Shown one piece after another: positions 5,399 through 5,631 of a stretch of DNA of 5,631 nucleotides. Made by a program: the position numbers and the translations under genes. This DNA comes from CAZYBG01 sp964645155 (lineage in GTDB: Bacteria > Pseudomonadota > Alphaproteobacteria > Rhodobacterales > Rhodobacteraceae): contig CAZYBG010000157.1 in NCBI GenBank assembly GCA_964645155.1, positions 1 through 5,631 of the forward strand, given 5' to 3'. The notes below the pieces were generated by a model, which was given only the letters and a program-made list of their open reading frames with translations, was not told the DNA's origin and ran no database searches. How positions within the stretch are numbered: the first letter of the stretch is position 1; the number at the start of each line of letters is the position of its first letter.

Positions 5399-5631
5399 AT
5401 GCCCCGGGTTGCGCTCAGCGGCAGCCGCATCCGCGAACGGCGCCTCGCGGCCGGTCTGCGGCAGGGCGATGTCGCGCGCGCGGCGGGCATCTCGGCCTCG
5501 TACCTGAACCTGATCGAGCACAACCGGCGACGCATCGGCGGCAAGCGTCTCGCCGATCTCGCCCGCGCGCTCGGCTGTGCGCCCGAGGCGCTGACCGAGG
5601 GCGGCGAGGCGGCGCTGATCGCGGCGCTGCG
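5399..5631 (+). CDS. XRE-family HTH transcriptional regulator, N-terminal part (3' truncated by window)
   Basis: Only the first 77 codons are visible. They contain a complete Cro/C1-type helix-turn-helix at about residues 8-62: GSRIRERRLAAGLRQGDVA, then the turn and recognition helix AGISASYLNLIEHNRR, then LADLARALG. The SASYLNLIEHNRRRIGGK style is typical of larger alphaproteobacterial regulators (about 430-480 aa) that carry a C-terminal IrrE-like/DUF2083 region and control short-chain acyl-CoA metabolism (the ScfR/RamB/MccR type). That C-terminal part is outside the window, so the assignment is a resemblance only. The start is supported by GAGGAAGG (5389-5396). The preceding terminator suggests an independent unit, so a role in controlling the pyrimidine-type locus is not shown. 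Confidence 0.85.
   Translation, partial: MPRVALSGSRIRERRLAAGLRQGDVARAAGISASYLNLIEHNRRRIGGKRLADLARALGCAPEALTEGGEAALIAAL

Noticed and set aside
3305..5521. Very long open frame on the - strand (738 codons)
   Set aside because: It lies antisense to two clearly real genes and is rich in Arg/Pro/Ala low-complexity sequence, as expected for shadow frames in high-GC DNA; it shows no recognisable domain.

Overview
The window is high-GC DNA (G or C at most third codon positions) with tightly packed, overlapping genes. Protein style and gene types suggest an alphaproteobacterium, most likely of the Rhodobacterales/Paracoccaceae. This is inferred from composition and family resemblance; there is no rRNA or other marker gene here.

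Layout. (1) Positions 1-1112, + strand: the C-terminal three quarters of a dihydropyrimidinase/D-hydantoinase (HydA); its start lies upstream of the window. (2) Positions 1115-1513, - strand: a small single-domain cupin that converges on hydA with only 2 bp between the stop codons. (3) Positions 1600-5254, + strand: a complete NitT/TauT-type ABC importer operon in the order ATPase, permease 1, permease 2, periplasmic NMT1/THI5-like (ThiY-like) binding protein. The genes overlap or nearly touch, and the operon ends at a GC-rich hairpin followed by T-rich sequence (5275-5300). (4) Positions 5301-5398: a regulatory region with a direct repeat. (5) Positions 5399-5631, + strand: the N-terminal part of an XRE-family HTH regulator that runs off the window.

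How the genes fit together. HydA opens the ring of dihydropyrimidines or hydantoins (second step of reductive pyrimidine degradation). The importer next to it has the binding-protein type used for pyrimidine-like and related heterocycles (hydroxymethylpyrimidine, riboflavin and similar). The simplest reading is an uptake-plus-degradation locus for a pyrimidine or hydantoin compound; the exact ligand cannot be read from the sequence. The cupin may be a partner enzyme or sensor of unknown function. The XRE gene lies beyond a terminator and is probably a separate unit.

The most unusual spot is the ATPase/permease 1 junction (2390-2490). It contains an 11-bp-period tandem repeat array, and the natural overlapping start (ATG 2390) is out of frame with the permease. 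Removing exactly one copy of a near-perfect 11-bp duplication (2424-2434 / 2435-2445) restores one continuous frame. This points to a recent or switchable frameshift, or to a short coupling ORF that feeds a GTG start at 2461.
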